From assembly GCA_903871335.1 (NCBI GenBank), contig CAIQGE010000006.1, positions 1-60,958 on the forward strand: DNA of 60,958 nt, given 5' to 3'. This stretch comes from an uncultured Actinomycetes bacterium (GTDB lineage Bacteria; Actinomycetota; Acidimicrobiia; Acidimicrobiales; RAAP-2). The notes beneath the pieces were generated by a model. That model was given only the letters and a program-made list of their open reading frames with translations, was not told the DNA's origin and searched no databases. Shown here one piece after another: positions 9,121-17,741 of the stretch. A program made the position numbers and the translations under genes. Numbering within the stretch: the first letter of the stretch is position 1; each line of letters opens with the position of its first letter.

Positions 9121-10488
9121 GTGCCCGACTACTTACCGCATACCGACGAAGAACGCGAGAGCATGCTCGCATTTTTGGGTTTGGAGTCCATCGAGGACCT
9201 CTTTGATCACGTGCCGAGTGCCGTGCGTCTCGCGGGCGGTCTACATCTCCCCGCCGGCAAGAGTGAGCCCGACGTGGCGGCAGATTTTGATCGATTGGGC
9301 AGCGCGAACCGCGGCACGACGGCCAATCTGGTGTGTTTCGCTGGTGCGGGCGCCTACGACCACGAGGTTCCGGCGGTGGTGCGCGCGTTGAGCTCACGAT
9401 CGGAGTTCGTGACGGCCTACACGCCCTATCAGCCCGAAGTCGCCCAAGGCGTTCTCCAAGCCATCTTTGAATACCAGACAATGATTTCTCGTTTGAGCGG
9501 ACTACCGATCGCGAACGCGTCGCTCTACGACGGCGCGACCGCACTCGTCGAGGCGGTCAACATGGCCGCCGGTGCCACGAACCGCCAAAAGTTGTTGGTG
9601 TCCTCTGGAGTGCACCCCCATTGGCGTGCGGTCGTGCGAACATTCGCGCGGGGCACCGGACACGAGCTCATCGAGGTTCCGCTCGTCGACGGGATCACCC
9701 AGTGGAGTGCCGTGGACACACGAGGAGCGGCCGCCGTCGTTGCGGCGTACCCGAACTATCTCGGGGTATTGGAAGACCTCAGCGAGGCGAAGGCCGTAGC
9801 CGAAGAGTCCGGAGCACTCTTTATTGTGGGTGCGGATCCCATCGCGGCGAGCGTGCTGCGCACAGCAGGTGACTGGGGTGCGGACGTGGTTGTCGGAGAA
9901 GGTCAGCCCCTCGGAACCGCTCTCGCTTTCGGTGGGCCGTATCTCGGACTCTTTGCGTGCACGGAGGCTCAGATTCGACGACTCCCCGGACGACTCGTCG
10001 GTGAGACCGTTGACACCGGGGGACGTCGGGCCTTTGTCACCACGTTGCGGGCGAGAGAGCAAGACATTCGTCGCGAAAAGGCCACGTCCAATGTCTGCAC
10101 GAATCAGACACTGATGGCCGTGACGGCGGCTATTCAATTGGGATGGCTCGGCACGCAGGGCCTTCGTGACGTGGCCACTCGCTGCGCCGTCGGAGCCCAC
10201 TACGCGCATGATCAACTCCTCGAGATCTCCGGTGTCGAAGACGCCAGCACGCAACCTTTCTTCCGTGAATTCGCCGTCACGACACCCTTGCCGGCGGCGC
10301 ACGTCCTGTCTCGCTTGACGGACGAAGGAATTCTGGGCGGCATCGCCGTGAGCGCTCTGGCAACGGCGGATGATCCGTCGTTGCCCACCGGCGTTTTGGA
10401 CCGCACCATTTTGATTGCCGTCACGGAACGACGAACCCGAGAAGAGATTGATCAATTAGTGGCGGCGTTCGCCAAGGCGGTGAAGTAG
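9121..10488 (+). CDS. gcvPA: Glycine dehydrogenase (decarboxylating) subunit 1
   Basis: This is the N-terminal half of the P protein in split form, 455 residues. It carries LPHTDEERESMLAFLG at the start, the SEFVTAYTPYQPEVAQGVLQAIFEYQTMISRLSGLPIAN region, ASLYDGATALVEA, GEGQPLG, and the C-terminal FVTTLRAREQDIRREKATSNVCTNQTLMA block, all classical GcvPA features. It forms the alpha2beta2 PLP enzyme with GcvPB, which decarboxylates glycine and loads the aminomethyl group on lipoyl-GcvH. The GTG start lies one base after the gcvT stop, and gcvPB begins two bases after its own stop, so the three are a tight operon. Confidence 0.95.
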   Translation: MPDYLPHTDEERESMLAFLGLESIEDLFDHVPSAVRLAGGLHLPAGKSEPDVAADFDRLGSANRGTTANLVCFAGAGAYDHEVPAVVRALSSRSEFVTAYTPYQPEVAQGVLQAIFEYQTMISRLSGLPIANASLYDGATALVEAVNMAAGATNRQKLLVSSGVHPHWRAVVRTFARGTGHELIEVPLVDGITQWSAVDTRGAAAVVAAYPNYLGVLEDLSEAKAVAEESGALFIVGADPIAASVLRTAGDWGADVVVGEGQPLGTALAFGGPYLGLFACTEAQIRRLPGRLVGETVDTGGRRAFVTTLRAREQDIRREKATSNVCTNQTLMAVTAAIQLGWLGTQGLRDVATRCAVGAHYAHDQLLEISGVEDASTQPFFREFAVTTPLPAAHVLSRLTDEGILGGIAVSALATADDPSLPTGVLDRTILIAVTERRTREEIDQLVAAFAKAVK

Positions 10489-10490
10489 TC

Positions 10491-12008
10491 ATGACGAAGA
10501 TGATCTACGCCGGTGGTCGCGCGGCTTCGGCTCCCTTGCTGGGTCACGAAACAGAGCCCACGCTGTTCGAAATCTCCTCACCGGGTCGCAGCGCCTATCA
10601 GCTTCGCACCACAGGAATACCGGCGGTACCACTCAGCGATGTGATTCCGGCGGCCCATCTCGCTACTGACGTTGTCGACATCGCTGAAGTCTCCGAACGG
10701 GATCTCGTGGGACACTTCACTCGACTGTCGCACCGTCAGTTCTCGGTGGATCTCGGTGCGTATCCGCTTGGTTCGTGCACGATGAAGTACAACCCGAAGT
10801 TCTGTGACGCAGTAGCTGCCGACCCGCGATTCAACACGGTGCACCCGGCCGCGCCGGCCGCACTCACGCAAGGTTGGTTGGAACTCATGGTCACCCTGGA
10901 GGAGACCTTGTGCGAAGTGACGGGCATGTCGGCGGCGACATTGCAACCGGCCGCTGGAGCTGCGGGTGAGCTGACCGGACTCTTGTTGATGCGGGCGTAT
11001 CACGAAGCCAATGGTGACGTCCGCCGCCGCGTGATCATTCCGGACTCCGCTCACGGCACCAATCCCGCGTCGGTCACGCTCGGGGGCTATGACGTCACGA
11101 CTATTCCCTCGGACGAGCGAGGTCTCGTGGACCTGGCGGCCCTCAAGGCGGCCCTCGGCCCCGACGTCGCTGGCATCATGCTGACCAATCCCAACACGGT
11201 GGGTTTGTTCGAAGACGAGATCACCGAGATCGCCGCGGCCGTGCACGACGTGGGCGGACTCCTCTACTACGACGGTGCCAACTTGAATGCCATCTTGGGA
11301 GTGGTGCGACCGGGCGACATGGGTTTTGACATTGTGCATATGAACCTGCACAAGACCTTCGCGACGCCGCACGGTGGGGGAGGTCCGGGAGCCGGTCCGG
11401 TCGCCGTCTCGTCCCGGCTCGTCGAATTTCTCCCTGGGCCCAAGGCAACCCGCCTCGAGGACGGACGTTACGACTGGACGACACCATCGCGTTCGATCGG
11501 ACGAGTCCACGGCTGGCACGGCAACGCGATGGTTCTCGCGCGTGCGCTGGCGTACATCAACGTGCACGGTGGTGACGGGCTCACCCGAGTTGCGCAACAC
11601 GCGGTCCTCAACGCCAACTGGCTCAAGAAGCGACTGTCGGCGACTTTGCCCGCCGCATACGACCGACCGTGCATGCACGAATGTGTTCTCACGTCGTCGC
11701 AGCTCAAGGCCGATTACGGCGTTCGCGCCCTCGACGTGGCCAAGAGTCTGCTGGAGGAAGGTTTCCACGCCCCCACCGTCTACTTCCCGCTCATTGTCGA
11801 TGAGGCGCTCATGTTTGAACCCACCGAAACCGAGAGCGTCCAGACGTTGGAGGCTCTCGCGGTGGCTCTCGAGACGATCGCTGAACGGTCTCGCGTCGAT
11901 CCCGACGCAGTTCGTCACGCTCCTCAGGCGACACCGGTCACGCGCGTGGACGAAGCTCGGGCGGCACGACACCTCATTCCCACCGAAGACGCCGCGCAGC
12001 GGGCGTAG
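10491..12008 (+). CDS. gcvPB: Glycine dehydrogenase (decarboxylating) subunit 2
   Basis: This is the catalytic PLP subunit of the split P protein, 505 residues. Visible motifs are LGSCTMKYNPK, LQPAAGAAGELTGLLLMRAYH, IPDSAHGTNPAS, the YYDGANLNA metal/PLP region, and the PLP lysine Lys288 in HMNLHKTFATPHGGGGPG. A long C-terminal domain contains FHAPTVYFPLIVDEALMFEPTE. It is co-transcribed with gcvT and gcvPA. The lipoyl carrier gene gcvH is not in this operon or elsewhere in the window. A very long antisense frame covers this gene and is a GC-bias shadow. Confidence 0.95.
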   Translation: MTKMIYAGGRAASAPLLGHETEPTLFEISSPGRSAYQLRTTGIPAVPLSDVIPAAHLATDVVDIAEVSERDLVGHFTRLSHRQFSVDLGAYPLGSCTMKYNPKFCDAVAADPRFNTVHPAAPAALTQGWLELMVTLEETLCEVTGMSAATLQPAAGAAGELTGLLLMRAYHEANGDVRRRVIIPDSAHGTNPASVTLGGYDVTTIPSDERGLVDLAALKAALGPDVAGIMLTNPNTVGLFEDEITEIAAAVHDVGGLLYYDGANLNAILGVVRPGDMGFDIVHMNLHKTFATPHGGGGPGAGPVAVSSRLVEFLPGPKATRLEDGRYDWTTPSRSIGRVHGWHGNAMVLARALAYINVHGGDGLTRVAQHAVLNANWLKKRLSATLPAAYDRPCMHECVLTSSQLKADYGVRALDVAKSLLEEGFHAPTVYFPLIVDEALMFEPTETESVQTLEALAVALETIAERSRVDPDAVRHAPQATPVTRVDEARAARHLIPTEDAAQRA

Positions 12009-12029
12009 AGAACAGAGAGCGGCCGTCTC

Positions 12030-12770
12030 GTGTCGAAGCCCCTCATTGGCATCACTGGACGCAGGTGGCCACTCAAGCGAGTGAAGGACTACATGCCGAG
12101 GGCCACGTGGGAGAGCACGTTCGACCTGCACATGTCCGACTATCCACGTTCGGTGGCCGCCGCGGGCGGAATTCCGGTGCAGCTCACTCGGGACGCCGCC
12201 GCCGAGGATGTTTTGGACCACCTTGATGGTTTGATCCTCAGTGGTGGCGCCGATATTGACCCCGATCTCTATGGTGCTGAGCCGCATCCACGGTTGGGCC
12301 GACTCGAGAAGGACCGCGACACGTGGGAGATGGCTTTACTCGCAGGAGCCCGCCGCCGCCATTTGCCCATCTTGGCCATTTGCCGAGGCTTCCAATTGGT
12401 CAACGTCAGCTGTGGCGGTTCCCTCGTGCAACACGTCGAAGAAGATGAAGGCTCCGGTCATCCTCGTTGGGAGGCTGATGGGCGTACGGCGGTCCATGAC
12501 GTCCACGTGGTGCCAGGAACGATGACGAGCTCGCTGCTCGCACCGTTGACGGGGGTGAATTCGCTACACCACCAGACAGTCGACCGGGTGGGGGAGGGAT
12601 TGGTGGTGTCGGCGGTCGCCCCGGACGGGGTGGTGGAAGGTCTCGAGTCCTCAGATGGTGAGATCCTCGCGGTCCAGTGGCACCCGGAGCTACTGGGTGG
12701 ACCCGACCCTACATTTCGGTGGATCGTCGCCGAGAGCACGAAGTACGCCGAGGCGCGCACAGTGAGGTAA
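12030..12770 (+). CDS. Class I glutamine amidotransferase-like (peptidase C26, PuuD-type) hydrolase
   Basis: The 246-residue protein is of the gamma-glutamyl-gamma-aminobutyrate hydrolase family. It shows SKPLIGITGRR, the GLILSGGADIDPDLYG motif, the nucleophile Cys118 in ILAICRGFQLVNV, LHHQTVD, and His218/Glu220 in AVQWHPE, giving a complete Cys-His-Glu triad. Family members cleave gamma-glutamyl amides, often in polyamine or gamma-glutamyl metabolite breakdown. The real substrate is unknown here. It starts at a GTG 21 bases after gcvPB on the same strand with no clear promoter between, so it probably belongs to the gcv transcript. It converges on purU. Confidence 0.85.
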   Translation: MSKPLIGITGRRWPLKRVKDYMPRATWESTFDLHMSDYPRSVAAAGGIPVQLTRDAAAEDVLDHLDGLILSGGADIDPDLYGAEPHPRLGRLEKDRDTWEMALLAGARRRHLPILAICRGFQLVNVSCGGSLVQHVEEDEGSGHPRWEADGRTAVHDVHVVPGTMTSSLLAPLTGVNSLHHQTVDRVGEGLVVSAVAPDGVVEGLESSDGEILAVQWHPELLGGPDPTFRWIVAESTKYAEARTVR

Positions 12771-12783
12771 CGACGCGGACCGT

Positions 12784-13635
12784 CTACTGGTAGAAGATGA
12801 CCGTTCGTTTTCCGACGAGAGCCACCCGGTCTTCGGCAACGAGCTTCACGGCGCGTGAGAGAACCGTTCGCTCAACGTCGCGACCAATCGCGACGAGATC
12901 TTCGGGTTGACGGGCGTGTGAGACGCGCACGACGTCTTGGTCGATGATGGGACCCTCGTCGAGGTCTGCGGTGACAAAGTGAGCAGTGGCACCGACTAAT
13001 TTCACGCCTCGTTCGTAGGCCTGGTGATAGGGACGAGCACCCTTGAAACCCGGGAGGAACGAGTGATGAATATTGATGATGCGTCCGGGGAGGGCGTCAC
13101 AAAAAGTCGGTGACAGGATCTGCATGTAGCGAGCCAAAACGACAAAGTCGACCGACTCGCGCTCCATGAGACCCAGGATCTCCTCTTCGACCCCTGCCTT
13201 GGAGTCCTTTGTGATCTCGCGCTGGAGGAAGGGCACGCCGTACGAGGCGGCCAGCGGTTCGCAGTCGGGATGATTGGCGACAATCGCCGAGATCGTGATC
13301 GGTACGTCGCCGTTGCGTTGACGATAGAGCAGGTCGGCGAGGCAGTGGTCGTACTGGGAGGCGAAAATCACCACTCGGCGCTTGTCAGCCTCGTGGCGCA
13401 GTTCGATGTTCGGAGAGAACTCCAACAACTGACCTTCGAGAAGCGCTCGAACTTCGATGACTGAATCGCGTTCACATTCGAATCTCGTGCGCATGCAGAA
13501 AGTTGACGTCGACGGATCAGTGAATTGGTCGTTTTCGATAATGTTGCCGCCAAAATCCGCGATGGCGTTCGCCACCGCCCGCACGATTCCGGGCCGATCG
13601 GCGCATTGCAACGTCAATAAATAGGTAATAGTCAC
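12784..13635 (-). CDS. purU: Formyltetrahydrofolate deformylase
   Basis: PurU hydrolyses 10-formyl-THF to THF and formate, balancing folate one-carbon pools, which fits next to the glycine cleavage genes. The 283-residue protein has an N-terminal ACT domain (about residues 1-82, with CADRPGIVRAVANAIADFGGNI) and a formyltransferase-like domain. The catalytic Asn188, His190 and Asp226 are in NIHHSFLPGFKGARP and TADLDEGPIIDQ. The GTG start has a good ribosome-binding site (AAGGAGAG, about 5 nt upstream), one of the better ones in the window. It is convergent with the amidotransferase gene, separated by 13 bases. Confidence 0.94.
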   Translation of the reverse strand: MTITYLLTLQCADRPGIVRAVANAIADFGGNIIENDQFTDPSTSTFCMRTRFECERDSVIEVRALLEGQLLEFSPNIELRHEADKRRVVIFASQYDHCLADLLYRQRNGDVPITISAIVANHPDCEPLAASYGVPFLQREITKDSKAGVEEEILGLMERESVDFVVLARYMQILSPTFCDALPGRIINIHHSFLPGFKGARPYHQAYERGVKLVGATAHFVTADLDEGPIIDQDVVRVSHARQPEDLVAIGRDVERTVLSRAVKLVAEDRVALVGKRTVIFYQ

Positions 13636-13731
13636 GACTCTCCTTGAGAATGACTGTAGGAGGTTGACAGAATCCGCCGCTACTTCGGGTCTCGTTGGTT
13701 AGAATCTTCACCGGTACTGGGAGGGGTTCTC

Positions 13732-15063
13732 GTGTCCGTAGCGAATGAGTCGATCCGTCATCACGAGCCGCGACGTTCCCCTCGACTCATTCCTTACGTG
13801 CTTCTCGCAATCTTGACCATTGTCGCGGGATTCGTAGCGGTGACGGGCAGTAACGCGTCTCGACGAGACGCGTTACTGCGGGAGACGCGCTACGTGACAA
13901 TTTCCTCTACCCACGGTGCCGCCGCCCTCTCCAGTGCGGTGGCGTGGTCCACGTGGCCAGTCGGTCACACCGATTGCGCGACATTGGCAGACGGGACGCT
14001 GTGTGCGACCCCGACGAAGTTGGTCGTGCGCTACTCCCGAGCGCCCACGGGGTTCGCCACCCCGAGTCTCAACACACAGCCATCTTCGGCGAGGGTGATA
14101 TTCGAAGTAGTGAACACGAGTTCGTATCGAACGATGTTGGACAGTTTCGGGCCGACGAGCGGCCTTGGTTTTGCGTACGGCGCCAACCCCCCCGCGGCGT
14201 ACGTCTCGAATCTCCGGGTGTCACTATCGCCCGACCACCACGCGAGCGGTTGTGCGACGGCTTCGAAGAGCGGACGCATTGTCATTGGTCCGCACGATTC
14301 TGTGAAGGTGTGCGCCACGACGGCCGACATTGGATTTGTCGACAATGAAGGAACACGTCCTCAAGGGCATTTCGACAGCCTCGCACTCGGCGGCATTTTT
14401 GAATGGGCCACGGGGGCCACGCAGTCAAAGCTCGAGCAACTCGTAGAGGTCCTGCCCAATACGTTGCCTGGGGGACAAGACTCTTCGTTCGGCGTGTCGA
14501 TCGGTCAACTGAAACAAATCGCCCACGCGTACGGTCTGCTCTCGTCAGCAACGCGCACGCAGCTGGCGGATCGCGATGGAATGTCACTTGGCTATACCGG
14601 GAGGCTTCCTGCCACTGAATCGCAACGACGTGCCTGTCTCGTCGCGGGAGGTACCGACTGGTTGACGTGTGACGGGAGCCTGCGGGCCTCGCCATCGAGC
14701 GGGGCGATGGTTCTGGAATTGGGACTCACCAATCCGACGCATCATTCGGTGAGTTTGTCGCCCGCGGAAATGTACGTTGACACGCAATGGTCGTGCACGA
14801 CAAATGGCTGCAGCTCGGGGCGCTTTCAACGTGTCACTGATCCGAGCTCACAATTGCCGAAGGCGTGCACGGCGGAAGGGCACATGATTCTCTCGCCCGC
14901 GGGGCAGCGAGGGTCGAGTGGCACTCTGTGTGTGGTCTTCCCGACGCCGAAGGGCTCCCTCGTCATGGACGGTGAGTTCTCGTTACACGTAGAACCCGTG
15001 CCCACGGAGTACCCGAGTTTGCCCGTCGTGTTCTTTAGCCAGGCCCCCTACGGCGTCTACTAA
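13732..15063 (+). CDS. Membrane-anchored exoprotein of unknown function
   Basis: This 443-residue protein has a polar basic N-terminus, one membrane segment at about residues 20-38, and a long extracytoplasmic part with many Ser/Thr/Gly residues. About ten cysteines lie in short-spaced pairs (for example HTDCATLADGTLCATP, GCATASKSG..VCATTA, WSCTTNGCSSG), which suggests disulfide-stabilised beta domains. The part around residues 310-440 resembles a DUF4232-like beta sandwich but is not clearly that family. The GTG start has a GGGAGGGG ribosome-binding site 4-5 nt upstream. Codons 39-49 are written as a perfect 31-base inverted repeat (13848-13878). It overlaps the end of the opposing crcB gene by 4 bases. 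Confidence 0.7.
   Translation: MSVANESIRHHEPRRSPRLIPYVLLAILTIVAGFVAVTGSNASRRDALLRETRYVTISSTHGAAALSSAVAWSTWPVGHTDCATLADGTLCATPTKLVVRYSRAPTGFATPSLNTQPSSARVIFEVVNTSSYRTMLDSFGPTSGLGFAYGANPPAAYVSNLRVSLSPDHHASGCATASKSGRIVIGPHDSVKVCATTADIGFVDNEGTRPQGHFDSLALGGIFEWATGATQSKLEQLVEVLPNTLPGGQDSSFGVSIGQLKQIAHAYGLLSSATRTQLADRDGMSLGYTGRLPATESQRRACLVAGGTDWLTCDGSLRASPSSGAMVLELGLTNPTHHSVSLSPAEMYVDTQWSCTTNGCSSGRFQRVTDPSSQLPKACTAEGHMILSPAGQRGSSGTLCVVFPTPKGSLVMDGEFSLHVEPVPTEYPSLPVVFFSQAPYGVY
13848..13878. repeat. Perfect 15-bp inverted repeat inside a coding sequence
   Basis: CAGTAACGCGTCTCG (13848-13862) and its exact complement (13864-13878) flank a single A. It lies just after the membrane segment of the 13732 gene and would form a near-continuous hairpin in its mRNA. 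Confidence 0.9.
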
Positions 15064-15425
15064 CTCACCGCCACGGCGAGAGCGGTTGCGGTGACGCACA
15101 GCAGGGGAGTGCCCACGAGGACGACGAGAGAGCGGATTCTTTCGCCGCGTCGCCACTCGAACATCGGCAACGCGAGCGCCGAGGAAAACGTCGTGAATCC
15201 TCCACAGAAGCCGGTGATGAAGTACCAGTGCCAGTTCTCGAATGTTCCAATGGGGTACACGTGAATGGAGCGGACGACGAAAACGGCCAGAAAACAACCC
15301 AAAGCATTCACGAACATCGTGGCATAGGGACGCCAGGAATAACGACGAACTTCCACGATTTCTTCGATGCCATACCGAAAGAGCGCTCCGACGCCACCGC
15401 AAAAGGAAATCAGTAGCAAAGTCAC
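15060..15425 (-). CDS. crcB: CrcB/Fluc-type fluoride channel subunit (second of a pair)
   Basis: A 121-residue, four-span membrane protein with the Fluc signatures GGVGALFRYG in span 1, FVNALGCFLAVF in span 2, and GFCGGFTTFSSAL in span 3, which supplies the Phe and Ser/Thr residues lining the fluoride path. The usual length is 110-130. The GTG start at 15423-15425 overlaps the stop of the preceding crcB by 4 bp (GTGA). The open frame upstream of that is the other crcB read out of frame. Tandem crcB genes often encode heterodimeric dual-topology-derived channels. It exports fluoride across the cytoplasmic membrane. Confidence 0.9.
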   Translation of the reverse strand: MTLLLISFCGGVGALFRYGIEEIVEVRRYSWRPYATMFVNALGCFLAVFVVRSIHVYPIGTFENWHWYFITGFCGGFTTFSSALALPMFEWRRGERIRSLVVLVGTPLLCVTATALAVAVS

Positions 15426-15865
15426 TTTCTCGCCACCTTGATACCGATGATTCCCGCGAGCACTCCGGCACTGACGGCACCCACGAGCACGATCCCAGCA
15501 CCAACCCAACTAATGGTTCGCATGTACTCCAGCGCGACGAAGAGGCTGGAGTAGGAGGTCAGTCCACCAAGAATGCCGGTGACGGCGAACAACCGAACGG
15601 GGTCATCGGGGGCGCGGAGTCGAAGTGGTCCCGCCAGGAGCCACGCCGCCACGAAGACGCCGACCGTGTTGATGATGAGGAGTCGCAGCGGAACTTCGGT
15701 CGTCCACGTGGGTGTCAACCGAAGGAGGCCTGTACGAGACGCGTGAACCACGTCATGAAGAATCCACGCTCGCACGAAGGTGCCGACGAAGCCTCCTAGG
15801 AATACACCGATGACGGCTCGTGACGGACGAAAGACCTTGAGGTCGTCAGCCGTCGGAGTAGTCAC
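15422..15865 (-). CDS. crcB: CrcB/Fluc-type fluoride channel subunit (first of a pair)
   Basis: A 147-residue homologue of the downstream crcB with a longer N-terminus and a longer loop after span 1. Signatures are GGFVGTFVRAWI, INTVGVFVAAWLL and GILGGLTSYSSLF. The T-T-F-S of the other subunit is S-Y-S-S here, so the two copies differ at a pore position. The two proteins are clearly diverged, supporting an obligate heterodimer rather than a recent duplication. It starts at a GTG 49 bases from the divergently transcribed DHA2 exporter gene. No fluoride riboswitch (crcB motif) is recognisable in that gap. Confidence 0.88.
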   Translation of the reverse strand: MTTPTADDLKVFRPSRAVIGVFLGGFVGTFVRAWILHDVVHASRTGLLRLTPTWTTEVPLRLLIINTVGVFVAAWLLAGPLRLRAPDDPVRLFAVTGILGGLTSYSSLFVALEYMRTISWVGAGIVLVGAVSAGVLAGIIGIKVARK

Positions 15866-15902
15866 CCCTCTGAAGATAACCGTCGCCCAAGGTGTCAGAC
15901 GT

Positions 15903-15908
15903 TAGCCT
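15903..15908 (+). promoter_or_regulatory. Leaderless-type -10 box for the DHA2 exporter gene
   Basis: TAGCCT ends 6 nt before the ATG at 15915. Confidence 0.5.
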
Positions 15909-15914
15909 TGCTCG

Positions 15915-17528
15915 ATGGCAAAAAGAAGTGGATCATCATTCGTTCTCGCCCTCCTCGCCGCTTCGATGTTCCTCATGGCCCTCGACGCGTCGGTGATGAA
16001 TGTCTCGATCGCGAATGTGGCGCACGACGTGAATACGAATATTCACGGCATCCAGATTGCGCTGACGACATACACGTTGATCATGGCGTCTCTCATGATC
16101 GCCGGCGGCAAGGTGGGCAGTCTCATCGGACGCCGTAGGACCATGAGCATTGGTCTTGTTGTCTACGCCTCGGGCAGCGGACTGACCGCATTGTCGCATT
16201 CGCTACCGGTGTTGATGTTGGGATGGAGCTTTCTTGAGGGCGTGGGTGCAGCCTTGATCATGCCGAGCATCGTCGCTCTGATCGCCGACAATTTTGAGCC
16301 CGCCAAACGAAGCGGTGCCTACGGCATCGTCGCGTCAGCCAGTGCCGTTGCGATCACGATCGGGCCAGTGTTGGGTGGACTCGTGACGTCGTTCTTTTCC
16401 TGGCGCTGGGTTTTTGTGGGGGAAGTCGTTATTGCGGCGTTCATCCTCGCAAATATGCGTCGCATGGTCGAAGGTGCCGTGGCGGAAAAAGAACGCTTCG
16501 ACGTCAGTGGATTCATTGTGTCGACCATCGGCATGGTCACGATCGTCTTCGGCGCCACGCAGGCGGGAGAGTGGGGTTGGTGGCACGCCAAGGCAGGTGC
16601 GCCGTCCGTGGGTTCCTTTTCTCTCGCCCCCTTCTTGCTCGTCGGCGGGGTAGTGGTGTGGGGGAGTTTCCTGCTTCTCGAGCGGTCGAGGCAGCGTCGA
16701 GGCAAGTCAGTGCTCCTGGATCCCCTCTTGTTCTCGCAAGCACGAATTCGGCGAGGTCTGTCGTCGTTTTTTGTCATGAACGGTGCCATGTCGGGCACCT
16801 TCTACGTGCTTCCGCTCTTTCTGGTCGTGTCCTCTGGGCTGAGCCCCTTGGGCTGCGGACTGCGGATGGTCCCACTCTCGATCGCGTTGTTGTTCTTTGC
16901 GGGTGTGGGTCCGCGCTTCCTTGGCAACCTGAACGTCCAGGTTGTCGCCCTTATCGGTATGTCGTCACTTCTGGTGGGCACCGTTACGTTCGCGGCGGGA
17001 CTTTCGCCGTCGGCGAACCCGGGCATCGTGGCGATCCCCATGATCTTCTTTGGCTCGGGCCTTGGTCTCTTGTCGACTCAACTCGGGGCCACGACGGTCT
17101 CCGGGGCCCCGGCGAGATTGGCGAGTCAGGTGGGGGGTCTGCAGAATACGTTCGTAAACTTGGGATTGAGTCTCGGGACCGCGATCGCCGGTTCACTCCT
17201 GATTGCCTCACTCGGGGCCCATATTGGGGCGGGCCTCAACAGCATTCCGGGGCTCAGTCAGCAGGAACTGTCAAAGGTCTCCGTGTCGGTCACTGACAAT
17301 TTGGCGATCGTCAGCGACGCTCAGCTCGAGGCGGCCCTCAATACCACGACCGCAACGCCCGCGCAGAAGGACGCAGCCCTCAGTTTGAACCGCGACGCTC
17401 GCGCGGGAGCCCTGCAGTCATCCCTGTGGGGTGTGGCAGCCTTCGAAGCCATCGGCCTCTTCATGGCGTGGCGTCTGCCGCGACAGAAGGTTGGCTCCTT
17501 GGAGCCGCCCGTCGAGATCGCTGTGTAA
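15915..17528 (+). CDS. DHA2-family (14-span) MFS drug/proton antiporter
   Basis: This 537-residue polytopic protein has the DHA2 marks: LDASVMNVSIANVAHDV in span 1 (motif D1-like), GGKVGSLIGRRRTMSIG after span 2 (motif A), and the span-5 antiporter motif ASASAVAITIGPVLGGL (motif C). An additional central pair of spans gives about 14 in total. An extracytoplasmic loop near residues 435-490 is rich in Ser, Thr and Ala. Family members export drugs, dyes or metabolites using the proton gradient; the substrate cannot be told. No TetR or MarR regulator lies next to it. Confidence 0.9.
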   Translation: MAKRSGSSFVLALLAASMFLMALDASVMNVSIANVAHDVNTNIHGIQIALTTYTLIMASLMIAGGKVGSLIGRRRTMSIGLVVYASGSGLTALSHSLPVLMLGWSFLEGVGAALIMPSIVALIADNFEPAKRSGAYGIVASASAVAITIGPVLGGLVTSFFSWRWVFVGEVVIAAFILANMRRMVEGAVAEKERFDVSGFIVSTIGMVTIVFGATQAGEWGWWHAKAGAPSVGSFSLAPFLLVGGVVVWGSFLLLERSRQRRGKSVLLDPLLFSQARIRRGLSSFFVMNGAMSGTFYVLPLFLVVSSGLSPLGCGLRMVPLSIALLFFAGVGPRFLGNLNVQVVALIGMSSLLVGTVTFAAGLSPSANPGIVAIPMIFFGSGLGLLSTQLGATTVSGAPARLASQVGGLQNTFVNLGLSLGTAIAGSLLIASLGAHIGAGLNSIPGLSQQELSKVSVSVTDNLAIVSDAQLEAALNTTTATPAQKDAALSLNRDARAGALQSSLWGVAAFEAIGLFMAWRLPRQKVGSLEPPVEIAV

Positions 17529-17741
17529 CTTTACATAACGTACATTATCGGCGGTAGAAGTTAACTGGCCCAGTTCGCCGGGCCGATCCCGACTTCATAC
17601 GAGACTGCTCTCTGAGACCGTGTGCTCGGTTACCGAGTCCATTCCTACCTTCAGGACCTGGCGACGCTCGCACTGAGTCGCCGTTGAAGTGCGACGAAGG
17701 CCCGGCACTACGGGGCGACCACTCCCCTGACGCCCTCACGT
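17529..17741. other. Intergenic region with an AT-rich imperfect palindrome, no gene seen
   Basis: 213 bases lie between the converging DHA2 exporter and YHYH genes. Next to the exporter stop is ATAACGTACATTAT (17535-17548), symmetric except for one base pair, in a local AT-rich patch beginning CTTTACATAACG. A short GC hairpin (GGCCC 17568-17572 with GGGCC) follows but lacks a T-run. The minus-strand open frame through here has no ribosome-binding site and an implausible Arg/Gly/Pro composition. Confidence 0.5.

Noticed and set aside
9502-10455. 317-residue open frame antisense to gcvPA
   Set aside because: No motif, no ribosome-binding site, and it lies fully over a certain gene.
10578-12287. 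569-residue open frame antisense to gcvPB
   Set aside because: Its sequence is Arg/His/Gly-rich with no domain, while the plus strand encodes a textbook GcvPB; it is a codon-bias shadow.
13664-13705. TTGACA (13664-13669) and TAGAAT (13700-13705) as a promoter for the 13732 gene
   Set aside because: The boxes are 30 bases apart, too far for one sigma-70-type promoter; TAGAAT alone may act but is not decisive.
15866-15914. Possible fluoride riboswitch before crcB
   Set aside because: The 49-base divergent gap does not show the crcB-motif core and also holds the exporter promoter.
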